Shown here: in pieces, positions 44,649 to 53,565 of the stretch
Layout of the letters: the number at the start of each line of letters is the position of its first letter
Numbering within the stretch: the stretch's first letter is position 1
Assembly: GCF_007827465.1 (NCBI RefSeq)
Contig: NZ_VISL01000001.1
Location: 1,817,001 to 1,881,000 of the forward strand
DNA length: 64,000 nucleotides
Direction of reading: 5' to 3'
Origin: Dokdonia sp. Hel_I_53
GTDB lineage: Bacteria > Bacteroidota > Bacteroidia > Flavobacteriales > Flavobacteriaceae
Notes under the pieces: generated by a model
Databases searched by the model: none
Seen by the model: only the letters and a program-made list of their open reading frames with translations
What the model was told of the DNA's origin: nothing
Translations under genes and position numbers: made by a program

Positions 44649-44672
44649 ACTTTTTTTTATAAAAGTAAGTAC

Positions 44673-44686
44673 GCTTTCGCGAAAGC
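44673..44686. repeat. Iterated palindrome, copy 18 (intergenic)
   Basis: Exact core 15 bp after the decarboxylase stop and 24 bp before the TspO-like start; the longest symmetry in the window, 22 bp (GTACGC...GCGTAC). Confidence 0.95.
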
Positions 44687-44701
44687 GTACCCAAAATTAT
44701 A

Positions 44702-46150
44702 TTAAGACTTACCTTTTGACGCTAACAACTCATTTGCAAATCCTTCACACAGTGACAAGGTTGCTTTGACATCCTCAAATTTTGTGCGTGGATTTATCAA
44801 GCACATGCGCAATACGACTTGCTTGTTAAGAATTGTTGTCACCAGTTGAGCTTCGCCAGAAGCTGTAACCTTACCCGAAATTTTTTGGTTTAAATTGTCA
44901 AGCTCCTTTTCACTGAAGTTTTCACCAATAGGATTATACCTAAAATTAATAATCGCAAGGGTCGCTGGGGAGACAACCTCCCATTTTTTACTCTTGCGTA
45001 GTAACTTTTCCGTTTTTTCTGCAATGACGATATTATAGGTAATAGCATTTCTAAATGCCTTTAAACCAAAAGTCTTTAAGGACATATAAAATTTCAGTGC
45101 TCTAAAGCGTCGTGTAAGCTGGACACCATGATCGTAAAAGTTTATTTCAGATTCATTTCCTTCGATATCTCTTAAATATTCTGGCTTTTCAACAAAAGTA
45201 CTTTTGAGGTATTTATGATTTCTAATTAAGAGACATCCCATTTCATAGGGTTGGAAAAACCATTTATGAGGATCTACAGTAAGTGAGTCTGCCTTACTTA
45301 CTCCTTTAAGAAGTTGCTTTCCGTTTTTGGCCAAAATTGCAGCACCACCATAAGCGCCATCAATATGAAACCAAAGTTTCTCCTCTTTGCAAATTTTTGA
45401 AATCGCTTCTAGTGGATCTACCGTTCCTGTATTTGTGGTTCCTGCAGTTGCAATCACACAAAACGGATTATAGCCTTCTAGTCTATCTCTGGAAATAGCG
45501 CTCTTTAACTTAATGGTTGAAAATTTAAATTCTGAGTCAGTCGGGATTAATCGTATTTGCTCTCGTGTAAAGCCTATAATGCGTAAGGCCTTAATATTAG
45601 ATGAATGCGCTTGATCCGATAGGTAAATCACAGCATTTGCAAAATTTTCTCCACACATCACACGTCGTGCAGTGACAATTGCAGTAAGGTTTGCCATAGA
45701 GCCACCACTGGTGAAAATTCCGCCTCCTTTTTTTACGGGTAGTCCAAAGATTTTGAGCAGCCAACTGATAGTTACAATCTCTAACTCTGCTGCTGGTGGC
45801 GATTGTGCCCATCCTCCTGAAAATACATTGAAACCCGTGGCAAGCGTATCAGACATTGCGCTTATGTAATTACTTGGGCCAGGTACAAAAGAGTAAAATT
45901 TTGGGTGAGAGACAATAGCACTTTTTTTCATTACTTTTTCAATAACAAAATCTAATACTTCTTGCGGATCTGAAGATTGTTCTGGCGCTTCTTCTAAAAA
46001 TAGAGAATCCATTTCCTCTCGTGTGGCAGAGGCTAATGGAAGTTTTTTATCTTGGGTTTCAAAATGCTCTACTACAGCATCTACAATGCTATAGCCGTAA
46101 GCTTTCATTTCCTCTTTTGATAACTGTAATTTGTCTCTATCCATCAACAT
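44702..46150 (-). CDS. PLP-dependent group II decarboxylase (aromatic amino acid/glutamate type)
   Basis: 482 residues. TSGGSMANLTAIVTAR at about 148-163, HIDGAYGGAAIL near 262-273 and the Schiff-base lysine Lys296 in DPHKWFFQPYEMG, a closer match to aromatic-L-amino-acid decarboxylases than the 2742-4160 paralogue (DGHKMM). Substrate not determined. Two in-frame ATGs are possible (46150 or 46144). Monocistronic or the first gene before TspO-like and HAD genes, with the palindrome in between. Confidence 0.88.
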   Translation of the reverse strand: MLMDRDKLQLSKEEMKAYGYSIVDAVVEHFETQDKKLPLASATREEMDSLFLEEAPEQSSDPQEVLDFVIEKVMKKSAIVSHPKFYSFVPGPSNYISAMSDTLATGFNVFSGGWAQSPPAAELEIVTISWLLKIFGLPVKKGGGIFTSGGSMANLTAIVTARRVMCGENFANAVIYLSDQAHSSNIKALRIIGFTREQIRLIPTDSEFKFSTIKLKSAISRDRLEGYNPFCVIATAGTTNTGTVDPLEAISKICKEEKLWFHIDGAYGGAAILAKNGKQLLKGVSKADSLTVDPHKWFFQPYEMGCLLIRNHKYLKSTFVEKPEYLRDIEGNESEINFYDHGVQLTRRFRALKFYMSLKTFGLKAFRNAITYNIVIAEKTEKLLRKSKKWEVVSPATLAIINFRYNPIGENFSEKELDNLNQKISGKVTASGEAQLVTTILNKQVVLRMCLINPRTKFEDVKATLSLCEGFANELLASKGKS

Positions 46151-46164
46151 TAAATTTAATCTTG

Positions 46165-46172
46165 CAAAGGTA
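46165..46172 (-). promoter_or_regulatory. Candidate -7 box of the second decarboxylase
   Basis: TACCTTTG on the minus strand, 14 bp upstream of the first ATG; matches TAnnTTTG. Confidence 0.35.
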
Positions 46173-46229
46173 GACTATTGCCCAAACCATTAAAAATTGG
46201 TTGTACTTGGATTGCAAATTAATTGTGGA

Positions 46230-46862
46230 TTACTCTACTAATATTACTTCGTCTGGTGTCACGACAAATACCTCATCATGCGCTTCTGGCTCCAATATAT
46301 ATTTACCCGTAAATTCCCCAAAGGCAGGTAAAATAAGTTGATTAGGTTTTTTAAAAAAGCAAGGCATTTTGAGCAATTGCCTACCCACACCTTGTAGTTT
46401 TACTCCTGGGTGAATGTGACCACAAAAATTAAACAATCCGTCCCTTTCTTCTGGAATATGTGTCAATAGGAACGTATCTAAAATGCGTTCTTGAAATATC
46501 TCAATTCCAATACCTGTAAACTGAAGCGGATTAATAATATCATGATTACCTGCTACTAAAGTGATTTTAGCTTCTTGCTGCTCCACCCACTTTTCAAAAT
46601 ACAGCCACTCTGTATTTAATGCCGAATGAAAAAGATCTCCTAAAAAACAAACCTCCTGAGGATTACAGCATGATATTGCAGCATCTAATTGCTCAAAATT
46701 TTTTAAAATAGCTTGTTGTGGCACTGCACTGCCATGTTTTCTAAAGTGCGCCACTTTACCTAGATGTACATCGGCTATAAAGAGAATCTCACGTTGCTCC
46801 CAGTACATAGTTCCAGTAGGCTGAAGTGTAAAAGTATTATTATGAATAGAGATTTTTGTCAC
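46230..46862 (-). CDS. pdeM: Ligase-associated DNA damage response endonuclease PdeM
   Basis: 210 residues from a GTG start. The calcineurin-like metallophosphoesterase motifs are FIADVHLGK, FLGDLFHS, VAGNHD and CGHIHPG. PdeM is the fourth protein of the repair set that includes the exonuclease, ligase and Lhr-like helicase found here at 19383-25107; in this genome it is separated from them by about 21 kb. A longer frame begins at 46919 but would overlap the divergent crtY start, and a -7 box at 46867-46874 would then lie inside it, so GTG 46862 is preferred. Confidence 0.85.
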   Translation of the reverse strand: MTKISIHNNTFTLQPTGTMYWEQREILFIADVHLGKVAHFRKHGSAVPQQAILKNFEQLDAAISCCNPQEVCFLGDLFHSALNTEWLYFEKWVEQQEAKITLVAGNHDIINPLQFTGIGIEIFQERILDTFLLTHIPEERDGLFNFCGHIHPGVKLQGVGRQLLKMPCFFKKPNQLILPAFGEFTGKYILEPEAHDEVFVVTPDEVILVE

Positions 46863-46866
46863 CCTG

Positions 46867-46874
46867 CAAAGATA
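46867..46874 (-). promoter_or_regulatory. Candidate -7 box of pdeM
   Basis: TATCTTTG on the minus strand ending 4 bp before the GTG start. A transcript starting at the usual distance would be leaderless or almost so. Confidence 0.4.
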
Positions 46875-46907
46875 CAGCACTACATCTTTTAGTGGTATCT
46901 TTATCTC

Positions 46908-48053
46908 GTGCAAACTCATTTTGACTATATCATTTTAGGAGCTGGGCTCTCTGGTTTGACAACCGCTATACGCATGTCTCGCGCTCCATTTTTTTCTCAA
47001 AAAAGTATTGCGATTATAGACCAAAATCTTAGCAAAAAGAATGATCGCACTTGGTGCTTTTGGGAAACTAAACCTAGCCTTTATGAAGAGACCGTTTCCT
47101 ATTCATGGAACTCTATTCTTGTAAAAGAAAATAATATTTCAAAACCAATACCCATTGCTCCTTATACCTACAAGAAAATTGAAAGTGCAGATCTATACGC
47201 TTTCGCGAAAGCTGAATTATCTCAACATAAAAACATTTCATTTATAGAAAGTGAGGTCTCTAGTTATACTGAAAATGAAATTGGTGTCACTGTGACAACG
47301 ACTGATAATTCTTTTACTTGCACCCGCTTATTAAGCAGTATTTATAATCCGACAATTCTTAAAAAACAGGATGAAGCGGTAGTTTTACAACAACACTTTG
47401 TTGGCTGGTTTGTCGAGACAAAGGAGCCTGCATTTGATAAAAGCGTTGCAATCTATATGGATTTTAGTGTCGCTCAAGAGGGTAATTGTCGTTTTATGTA
47501 TGTATTACCTACAACAGCAAACAACGCATTGATAGAATACACTTTATTTTCTAAAGACTTACTCCCGCTTTCTGAATATGAAGATGCCATCAAAACGTAT
47601 CTAGCAAATCTCGGGGTATCGGATTATAAAATAACAGCTCGTGAGAAGGGAAGCATCCCTATGACTACCTATGATTTTACACAGCATAACTCTGAGAATG
47701 TTTTACACATAGGTACTGCTGGTGGCTGGACAAAAGCAAGCACTGGGTACACATTTACACATACACTTGAGAAATCTGCCGCGCTTATTACCTTCTTGAA
47801 AAGCGGCAAACCTTTTACCCAATACAAATTAAAAAACCGATGGACTTTTTACGATGAAGTACTTCTCAAGGTTTTGGACCATAAAAATTATTTGGGAAAA
47901 GAGATTTTTACTGGCATGTTTAAGAAAGGAAAAACCGGTCATATTTTTCGGTTTTTAGATGAAGAATCTTCGATATTAGACGAATTGAAAGTTATTCTCA
48001 GTGCACCTAAAATTCCTTTTATTAGAGCAGCCCTTCAAGTTCTTTTTAGGTAG
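46908..48053 (+). CDS. crtY: Lycopene beta-cyclase
   Basis: 381 residues, GTG start. The N-terminal dinucleotide motif DYIILGAGLSGLTTAIRM and the following NDRTWCFWE are hallmarks of the CrtY/CrtL cyclases; GTAGGWTKASTGYTF is the later conserved segment. It turns lycopene into beta-carotene, the precursor of zeaxanthin and of retinal for rhodopsins. No other carotenoid gene is adjacent. Divergent from pdeM with 45 bp between. YAFAKAELS is encoded by the palindrome. Confidence 0.9.
   Translation: MQTHFDYIILGAGLSGLTTAIRMSRAPFFSQKSIAIIDQNLSKKNDRTWCFWETKPSLYEETVSYSWNSILVKENNISKPIPIAPYTYKKIESADLYAFAKAELSQHKNISFIESEVSSYTENEIGVTVTTTDNSFTCTRLLSSIYNPTILKKQDEAVVLQQHFVGWFVETKEPAFDKSVAIYMDFSVAQEGNCRFMYVLPTTANNALIEYTLFSKDLLPLSEYEDAIKTYLANLGVSDYKITAREKGSIPMTTYDFTQHNSENVLHIGTAGGWTKASTGYTFTHTLEKSAALITFLKSGKPFTQYKLKNRWTFYDEVLLKVLDHKNYLGKEIFTGMFKKGKTGHIFRFLDEESSILDELKVILSAPKIPFIRAALQVLFR
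47199..47212. repeat. Iterated palindrome, copy 19
   Basis: Exact 14-mer in crtY, AFAKA frame; the flanks (ACGC...GCTG) do not extend the symmetry. Confidence 0.95.
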
Positions 48054-48069
48054 TAAAATTGGTAGTTAC

Positions 48070-48083
48070 GCTTTCGCGAAAGC
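48070..48083. repeat. Iterated palindrome, copy 20 (intergenic)
   Basis: Exact core between the convergent crtY and TerB/DnaJ genes, 16 bp from one stop and 12 bp from the other; 20-bp symmetry. No other terminator is visible in this gap. Confidence 0.95.
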
Positions 48084-48095
48084 GTATCAATAAGA

Positions 48096-48860
48096 TTACA
48101 TTCCGCGCTCTTTCTGTATTTGTTCATAAGCCTCTTGCACATTTCTGAATTTCTCTTCAGCGCCTTTTTTGTAAGCTTCATCCATATTTACAAGCTTATC
48201 TGGATGATATTTTTTTGCCATGGTTCTAAAAGCTTTCTTCACCTCATCATCACTGGCTGATTTTTCAATTTCTAGGATTTTATAAGCACTGTCTGCCTTC
48301 TTGACAAACATATTTTTGATACTTTCAAAATCTTGATGATTTATTCGAAAATAACCAGCTATGGTACTCAACACATTTACTTCTGGTTGACTCACCTGAC
48401 CGTCTGCTTGAGCTATCCCGAATAAAAAGTGTAAAATTTGTAAACGCACCTCATATCTTGTTCTATTATTGAGGTATGTACATATTCTTGAAGCAGAGAT
48501 TTCTCGATTTTTGATGACCTCATTAAAAGTTCTAAAGGTTGCATTTGCACGTTCCTTACCGTAAGCTCTAACAAAGTATTGACGAGCATAGTCTAACTCA
48601 TTTTGGCTTATTTTTCCATCTGCTTTAATTACTAAAGAGGCAAGGGATAGCAAGTTAAGTTCAAAATCACCAGGTGAAACATTCTGCTGTGTGGCACTTT
48701 CAAAAACATCTCTAAAAGAACGTCTATTTTGACCTCCTTGTGTTTCCGATTTATTAATAAATAAGATGTCGATAGCACTTCCTATGAAATAGCCTATCAC
48801 TGCGCCAAAAAATCCGCGGCCTACAAACCACCCCACGATAGCGCCTATATATTTAATCAT
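48096..48860 (-). CDS. TerB/DnaJ-domain protein (DjlA-like)
   Basis: 254 residues from the ATG before [14 protein letters not shown] glycine-rich hydrophobic N-terminus (about 1-33) is a membrane anchor. A TerB-like helical domain follows (about 60-170; [36 protein letters not shown]), then a C-terminal J domain (about 190-254) with the HPD tripeptide in YHPDKLVNM. This order is that of DjlA, an inner-membrane DnaK co-chaperone. Convergent with crtY. Confidence 0.85.
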   Translation of the reverse strand: MIKYIGAIVGWFVGRGFFGAVIGYFIGSAIDILFINKSETQGGQNRRSFRDVFESATQQNVSPGDFELNLLSLASLVIKADGKISQNELDYARQYFVRAYGKERANATFRTFNEVIKNREISASRICTYLNNRTRYEVRLQILHFLFGIAQADGQVSQPEVNVLSTIAGYFRINHQDFESIKNMFVKKADSAYKILEIEKSASDDEVKKAFRTMAKKYHPDKLVNMDEAYKKGAEEKFRNVQEAYEQIQKERGM

Positions 48861-49032
48861 ATGTATACTTCTTAATATAAACCACAAATTTAATGGTTCT
48901 TCTTAGTTTGACGGTTACGCAATACTATTGTTACGTTTTTTCTTATTCCCTCATAAATCTTAATACAAAACATAAGCCGTTTTGATTATTTACTGCCATT
49001 TTTGCGGTCTTACCAGCAAGGCATCCTTTTTG

Positions 49033-49040
49033 TATCTTTG
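49033..49040 (+). promoter_or_regulatory. Candidate -7 box of the bacilliredoxin gene
   Basis: TATCTTTG, 19 bp upstream of the ATG; exact TAnnTTTG. The nearest TTTG upstream is 28 bp away, longer than usual. Confidence 0.45.
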
Positions 49041-49059
49041 TTTTTAAAATATATTGATT

Positions 49060-49473
49060 ATGTATCCAGCAGATTTAGTAAAACCAATGCGTGAAGACCT
49101 TACCAATAATGGCTTCACAGAATTACATACAACAGACGACGTACACGCTGCCATGAAAAAAGAAGGGACAACCTTAATGGTTGTAAATTCTGTTTGTGGT
49201 TGTGCCGCTCGTAACGCACGTCCAGCAGCAGTTTATGCAACTGCAAATGGGAAAAAGCCAGATAATTTATATACTGTATTTGCAGGTGTAGATGGTGAGG
49301 CAACAGATCTAGCGAGATCTTTCATGGTTCCTTTTCCTCCTTCTAGCCCATCTATGGCATTGTTTAAGGATGGTGAGTTAGTACACATGTTAGAACGTCA
49401 TCATATTGAAGGAAGACCAGCAGAGATGATTGCAGAAAATCTTATGGATGCCTTTAATGAGCACGTAGGATAA
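49060..49473 (+). CDS. BrxA/BrxB-family bacilliredoxin
   Basis: 137 residues from the ATG before YPADLVKPMREDL. The CGC motif in VNSVCGCAARNARPA is the active site of the YphP/YqiW (BrxA/B) family, which reduces bacillithiol mixed disulfides. A second conserved part is FPPSSPSMALFKDGELVHMLERHHIEGR. Bacillithiol or a similar thiol is therefore likely in this organism, by inference. Monocistronic with its own terminator. Confidence 0.92.
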   Translation: MYPADLVKPMREDLTNNGFTELHTTDDVHAAMKKEGTTLMVVNSVCGCAARNARPAAVYATANGKKPDNLYTVFAGVDGEATDLARSFMVPFPPSSPSMALFKDGELVHMLERHHIEGRPAEMIAENLMDAFNEHVG

Positions 49474-49497
49474 CCTTTCTGTTTATAAGAATTATAA

Positions 49498-49528
49498 AAC
49501 CACTCTTTCAAGAGTGGTTTTTTTTATG
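49498..49528 (+). terminator. Terminator of the bacilliredoxin gene
   Basis: 10-bp stem AACCACTCTT/AAGAGTGGTT with a 2-nt loop and a T-run, 24 bp after the stop. Confidence 0.88.
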
Positions 49529-49608
49529 GAGTACCTTTAAATTTGTTTTCCTTACTAATAAGAGTCTCTCTCTTTAATAAGCCTATATTTTTTTTATTTC
49601 TCTGTTTT

Positions 49609-50262
49609 ATGGAACATTCTCAACGTATTATAAACACTATAGCTTTTGTTCAATCTACACTAAAAAACGCAGAAGGTGGCCATGACTGGTTTCATATAGA
49701 ACGTGTGTATAAAAATGCCCTAAAAATAGCGCAAGGAGAACAGGTAAATACGGCTGTTGTAGAATTAGGTGCCTTATTACATGACATTGCAGATTCTAAG
49801 TTTCACAATGGAGATGAAACGGCTGGACCTAGAGTGGCTACAGAATTTTTACTTAGCCAAAATACTGATAGCGCAGTTATTGAACATGTAGTTCAAATCA
49901 TTAAGAACATCTCTTTCAAGGGAGGGAACAAAGCTCAAGAGTTCACATCACCAGAATTAGATGTAGTGCAAGATGCAGACAGGCTAGATGCACTAGGCGC
50001 CATAGGCATTGCACGAACATTCAATTATGGAGGTTATAAAAACAGAAAGCTTTATGACCCATCTATTTCCCCAAAACTGGACATGACTGTGGCAGAGTAT
50101 AAAAAAAGTGATGCTCCTACAATCAATCATTTTTACGAAAAATTATTGCTACTCAAAGACCGTATGAATACACAAACGGGAAGAAAAATGGCAGAGCGTC
50201 GTCATCAATATATGGAAGATTTCTTAACCGAATTCTATAGCGAATGGGAAGGTGAAAAATAA
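49609..50262 (+). CDS. HD-domain phosphohydrolase
   Basis: 217 residues from the ATG before EHSQRIINTIAF; the longer hydrophobic frame upstream covers the previous terminator and is rejected. The metal-binding His and His-Asp pairs are in GGHDWFHIERVYKNA and LLHDIAD, with a later Asp in VVQDADRLDALGAIGIAR. This is the YedJ/PgpH-like HD arrangement for hydrolysing nucleotide or phosphate substrates; the substrate is unknown. Confidence 0.85.
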   Translation: MEHSQRIINTIAFVQSTLKNAEGGHDWFHIERVYKNALKIAQGEQVNTAVVELGALLHDIADSKFHNGDETAGPRVATEFLLSQNTDSAVIEHVVQIIKNISFKGGNKAQEFTSPELDVVQDADRLDALGAIGIARTFNYGGYKNRKLYDPSISPKLDMTVAEYKKSDAPTINHFYEKLLLLKDRMNTQTGRKMAERRHQYMEDFLTEFYSEWEGEK

Positions 50263-50300
50263 AAAGCCTTCTGACCACAAATGGTCAAAAGGCTTTAAAA
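50259..50300. terminator. Bidirectional terminator between HD and S9 peptidase genes
   Basis: AAAGCCTT-TGACCA stem with loop CAAA, then TGGTCA-AAGGCTTT, A-rich on the left and T-run within; it serves the convergent genes on both sides. Confidence 0.85.
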
Positions 50301-50323
50301 TTAATTGATCTTTACAGTTTACA

Positions 50324-52594
50324 TTATTTAAGATGCTCTGCAAAGAAGCCCATCATTGTTTTATACAAATCCAATCGATTTTCTTCTTTTGCAAAACCAT
50401 GACCTTCGTCATATTTCACCATATAAGGTACAGAAACGCCTCTCTCTCTTAGCTGGGCTACAATTTGATCTGCCTCATCAATATTTACACGAGGATCATT
50501 TGCACCTTGCACTACAAAAAGGGGTTTTACAATTTTATCAGTATGTAATGCTGGAGATATCTCGTCCATAATCTCTTGTTCCTCAGGGATTTCAGGATTA
50601 TACCAGATTTTTTCTACGATTGCACGGTAGTTTTCCCAGTAGGGAGGGAAAGTCGTCATGAATGTATTTAAATTACTTACTCCTACATAATCTACTCCAC
50701 AGGCGTACTTTTCTGGGGTCTTCATCATGCCACGCAGTACGGCATAACCGCCGTGACTTCCTCCAAAAATAGCTACTCTATCTTTATCAATACTTCCTTG
50801 ATCGATCACATAATCTATACCGTCCTCAATATCATCCATCACTTTGCGACCTATCTGTCCATATCCACTATTCAAGAATTCTTTACCATATCCTCCAGAA
50901 ATTCTAAAGTTTACGTGTAGCGTCGCATACCCACGACTTGCAAAAAGTTGTGCTTCTTGATTAAATGCCCACGTATCACGCAATCCTTGAGGTCCTCCAT
51001 GAGGATTGACAATCATAGGGACTTTCTCTCCTTTTTTCACTCCTTGAGGCATTGTAAGATATCCATGAATGGTTTTACCGTCCCTGCTTTTAAAAGTAAT
51101 AGGCTCCATTGCTGCCATATCTTTTTCTTTTAAATGAGGTAGCAACTTGTACAATAATTTTACCTGATCTTTCTTTACATCATATAAATGATATTCTCCT
51201 ACAATACGATCACTAGTGAGCATGATCATAAACTTATCCTCCTCATCCGTACGTCCTACGGTAAAAAATTCTTTGTCTCCAAACTCTTTTTTTAATCGCT
51301 TGTGCAATTTTTTATAGGTACTACTCACAGGTACCACTACAGATTTTTCTGCAACATGTGAAAAATAGTCAATTTCGTAATTACGCTTTCGCGAAAGCGA
51401 AATACCACTTACATCATAGGTATCATCTTCATACACCGTTTCGATCACCTTATTTTCTTTTAGGTCAAATCGTTGAATCTGATACTTGTCAGAATCCAAG
51501 TTTGATACTACATAAGCATCGTGCTCGTATGAAGAGTTGTAATCAAATCTTAAAATCCCAAATCCATCACCAAAGGGTACTACCTTTAACTGTTTGAAAT
51601 CACCATCTATATTATATAAAATTTCAGTTTCAATCTCGTTCACTACGCGGGTTATGGCTCTTAAATTTCCATCTTTATCAAAGTCAAAACCTGCTACTGG
51701 TGGGTCTCCCTCCTTTACACTATATAATTTCTCAATAGCTCCGGTCGCAATATTTAATTTATAAGGCTCATTTTGCTTGAGATCATCTTTATTCATCTGG
51801 ATGATAATATTCTTTGGATCCTCTTTTAATATGGCAAGTATATCTACTCTAACACCTTCATACGGAGTGAGATCTTTTTTATTACTTCCGTCTAAGTTAA
51901 CACCATATACATGGTAATTTTCATCACCTTTAGAGTCCTGTAGATATAATAATCTATCCTCACTAGCCCAGTAATGAACCCTAATCACATCTTCGTCTTG
52001 AGCAACAGCTAATGTCTCTTTCTGTGTTTGTGTGTTTTTTAAATATAAATCCTGTTTGCCATTTTCTCTTCGTTTCATATAGGAGATATAATTGCCATCT
52101 GGAGATAATGTGAAACCACTCACCGCAGATTTTTTGAAGTAATCTTCTACGGTATATTTAAAATCTCCTGTTTCCTTAGCGGCAAGTGTAGCAAGAACAG
52201 CATCTGACGAAGGAAGTGCTGGATTCCCTGGTATTGTTTTTTCTGTTTTCATTAAATCTAATGGATAGTCTGTACCTAATTGTGTGTAGGTGCCTGTGAT
52301 TTTATCATTTGTAAGTGTGCCAATATAATTCATTTTGAGCTTTGCACTTGTTATAGATATCTTATTTTCTTCTAGGATTGCACTGTCCATCGGGATATCT
52401 GTCGCTCCTTGTAGGGGTACATCCATCGTTGCCGTTAAATTACCATCTATATTCTTAAAGTTGTAAAGAAGTTCCATTTCCATTCCTTGAACTTTTAAAA
52501 TACCTTTATAAGTTCCTATAAGTTCTTGTCCCATTGCAATTTGGGCAAATGCACCTAGTAAGATGCCGAGTATAAATTTAATTATTGTTGTCAT
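50324..52594 (-). CDS. Secreted S9-family peptidase (prolyl oligopeptidase/acylaminoacyl-peptidase type)
   Basis: 756 residues. Signal peptide (MTTIIKFILGILLGAFAQIAMGQ); a beta-rich N-terminal extension (about 24-115; LIGTYKGILKVQGMEMELLY) not found in simple S9 enzymes; a propeller region (about 140-480); and the alpha/beta hydrolase with Ser in GGSHGGYAVL, Asp in QGANDPRVN and His in DEGHGFAKE. It cleaves oligopeptides in the periplasm. Last gene of a run with three short membrane-associated proteins. SLSRKRNYE is written by the palindrome. Confidence 0.9.
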   Translation of the reverse strand: MTTIIKFILGILLGAFAQIAMGQELIGTYKGILKVQGMEMELLYNFKNIDGNLTATMDVPLQGATDIPMDSAILEENKISITSAKLKMNYIGTLTNDKITGTYTQLGTDYPLDLMKTEKTIPGNPALPSSDAVLATLAAKETGDFKYTVEDYFKKSAVSGFTLSPDGNYISYMKRRENGKQDLYLKNTQTQKETLAVAQDEDVIRVHYWASEDRLLYLQDSKGDENYHVYGVNLDGSNKKDLTPYEGVRVDILAILKEDPKNIIIQMNKDDLKQNEPYKLNIATGAIEKLYSVKEGDPPVAGFDFDKDGNLRAITRVVNEIETEILYNIDGDFKQLKVVPFGDGFGILRFDYNSSYEHDAYVVSNLDSDKYQIQRFDLKENKVIETVYEDDTYDVSGISLSRKRNYEIDYFSHVAEKSVVVPVSSTYKKLHKRLKKEFGDKEFFTVGRTDEEDKFMIMLTSDRIVGEYHLYDVKKDQVKLLYKLLPHLKEKDMAAMEPITFKSRDGKTIHGYLTMPQGVKKGEKVPMIVNPHGGPQGLRDTWAFNQEAQLFASRGYATLHVNFRISGGYGKEFLNSGYGQIGRKVMDDIEDGIDYVIDQGSIDKDRVAIFGGSHGGYAVLRGMMKTPEKYACGVDYVGVSNLNTFMTTFPPYWENYRAIVEKIWYNPEIPEEQEIMDEISPALHTDKIVKPLFVVQGANDPRVNIDEADQIVAQLRERGVSVPYMVKYDEGHGFAKEENRLDLYKTMMGFFAEHLK
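51385..51398. repeat. Iterated palindrome, copy 21
   Basis: Exact core in the S9 peptidase gene, LSRKR frame, in a propeller loop; 16-bp symmetry. Confidence 0.95.
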
Positions 52595-52606
52595 AATATT
52601 ATTATT

Positions 52607-52759
52607 TTAGTGATTAGTGATGTGTATAAGAAATAAAATAGCGATGGCCGTAAGAACACCTATGGTAATCTTACCTATTTGATCAAATCGATATTTTTTA
52701 AAACTCTGCTTAGCGTCTTGCGAGAATGATTTGAGTACTAATTCTTCTGCTGATTTCAT
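52607..52759 (-). CDS. 50-residue membrane protein before the S9 peptidase gene
   Basis: Complete small frame MKSAEELVLKSFSQDAKQSF continuing to a single hydrophobic helix (about 28-46) and ending HITNH. Its stop is 12 bp before the peptidase start and its start is 8 bp after the 64-residue gene stop, so spacing supports a real gene. Not recognised as a known family. Confidence 0.6.
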   Translation of the reverse strand: MKSAEELVLKSFSQDAKQSFKKYRFDQIGKITIGVLTAIAILFLIHITNH

Positions 52760-52767
52760 GAGTGTTA

Positions 52768-52962
52768 CTATTTTTGTGATGTTTTATCTTTAAAAAATTT
52801 TGTAAATAATTGATTATAAAACACATAATACAATGAGCAAAGTAGAATTAATAGCCATGCTTTTGTTTGTATTTTATCTGTAAAAGGGTTTGTACTAACA
52901 AGTTCTGAAGCAACTGCAAACAAAATAATAAAGACAATTCCTAAGGTTCCATTTTTTATCAT
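52768..52962 (-). CDS. 64-residue two-helix membrane protein
   Basis: Two hydrophobic segments (about 5-22 and 35-51) separated by a polar loop, and a basic C-terminus (FFKDKTSQK). It sits 11 bp after the upstream gene and 8 bp before the 50-residue gene. No known family recognised. Confidence 0.6.
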   Translation of the reverse strand: MIKNGTLGIVFIILFAVASELVSTNPFTDKIQTKAWLLILLCSLYYVFYNQLFTKFFKDKTSQK

Positions 52963-52973
52963 ATCTAAATGTT

Positions 52974-53381
52974 TTACTGAATTTGAGCATTTTTAATAAT
53001 AAAAGTTTGGTGGTTTTCAGTACCTACAAACTCTAGTTTGAGTAGATCTAAGTCTTCATATCCCGCAACTTGATTTGCTAAGAGCTCATTGATGCGAGCA
53101 ACCTCTTTTGTAATATTTTCATATTTGCAGTTCACAAGTTCATACTCTGCTTTCTCTGTGGAGAGTCCATCTGTCTTGCTATATTGAATTCCTTGCGCGT
53201 AGATAAATTGATTTATCTCATCACATTGACAATTTGCTGTAAGCGTTTTTTTAATAGCATCTGCTTTACTGCCACTTAGAGCGTCTTTTGCTCCACTTAC
53301 AATTCCTACCAGAAATATTCCTGTAATAAGACCTACAATTAATAGAAGTACGTATTTGATTCCTTTTGTTACTTTTTTCAT
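52974..53381 (-). CDS. Membrane-anchored protein of unknown function
   Basis: 135 residues. An N-terminal membrane anchor (about 9-30) is followed by a soluble domain with two close cysteines (NCQCDEINQF) and a third in LVNCKYE. No family recognised. First gene of the four-gene run ending with the S9 peptidase; a role in that envelope process is only suggested by position. Confidence 0.6.
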   Translation of the reverse strand: MKKVTKGIKYVLLLIVGLITGIFLVGIVSGAKDALSGSKADAIKKTLTANCQCDEINQFIYAQGIQYSKTDGLSTEKAEYELVNCKYENITKEVARINELLANQVAGYEDLDLLKLEFVGTENHQTFIIKNAQIQ

Positions 53382-53518
53382 GGGTTCAGATTTTAAATGT
53401 TATTATGAATGATTTCTGAAACCAAAGATGTGGAGAAAACCCCCTTTTAAAAAGAAAGGCTACCCGATTTTAGGAAAATTAGGGCACCTTTATTTAATTG
53501 TATACGACTGTTATCTAA

Positions 53519-53564
53519 GGTGTTAATTATAATAAGTACGCTTTCGCGAAAGCGCGATAACACC
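53519..53564. repeat. Nested inverted repeat around an iterated palindrome
   Basis: Outer arms GGTGTTA (53519-53525) and TAACACC (53558-53564) enclose the exact palindrome at 53540-53553, allowing a two-level hairpin. Confidence 0.6.
53540..53553. repeat. Iterated palindrome, copy 22 (intergenic)
   Basis: Exact core 61 bp downstream of the AraC-type regulator stop; 16-bp symmetry. Confidence 0.95.
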
Positions 53565-53565
53565 T

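Noticed and set aside
46863..46919. Longer pdeM start at 46919
   Set aside because: It would overlap the divergent crtY start and span a -7 box; the added residues do not look like the family.
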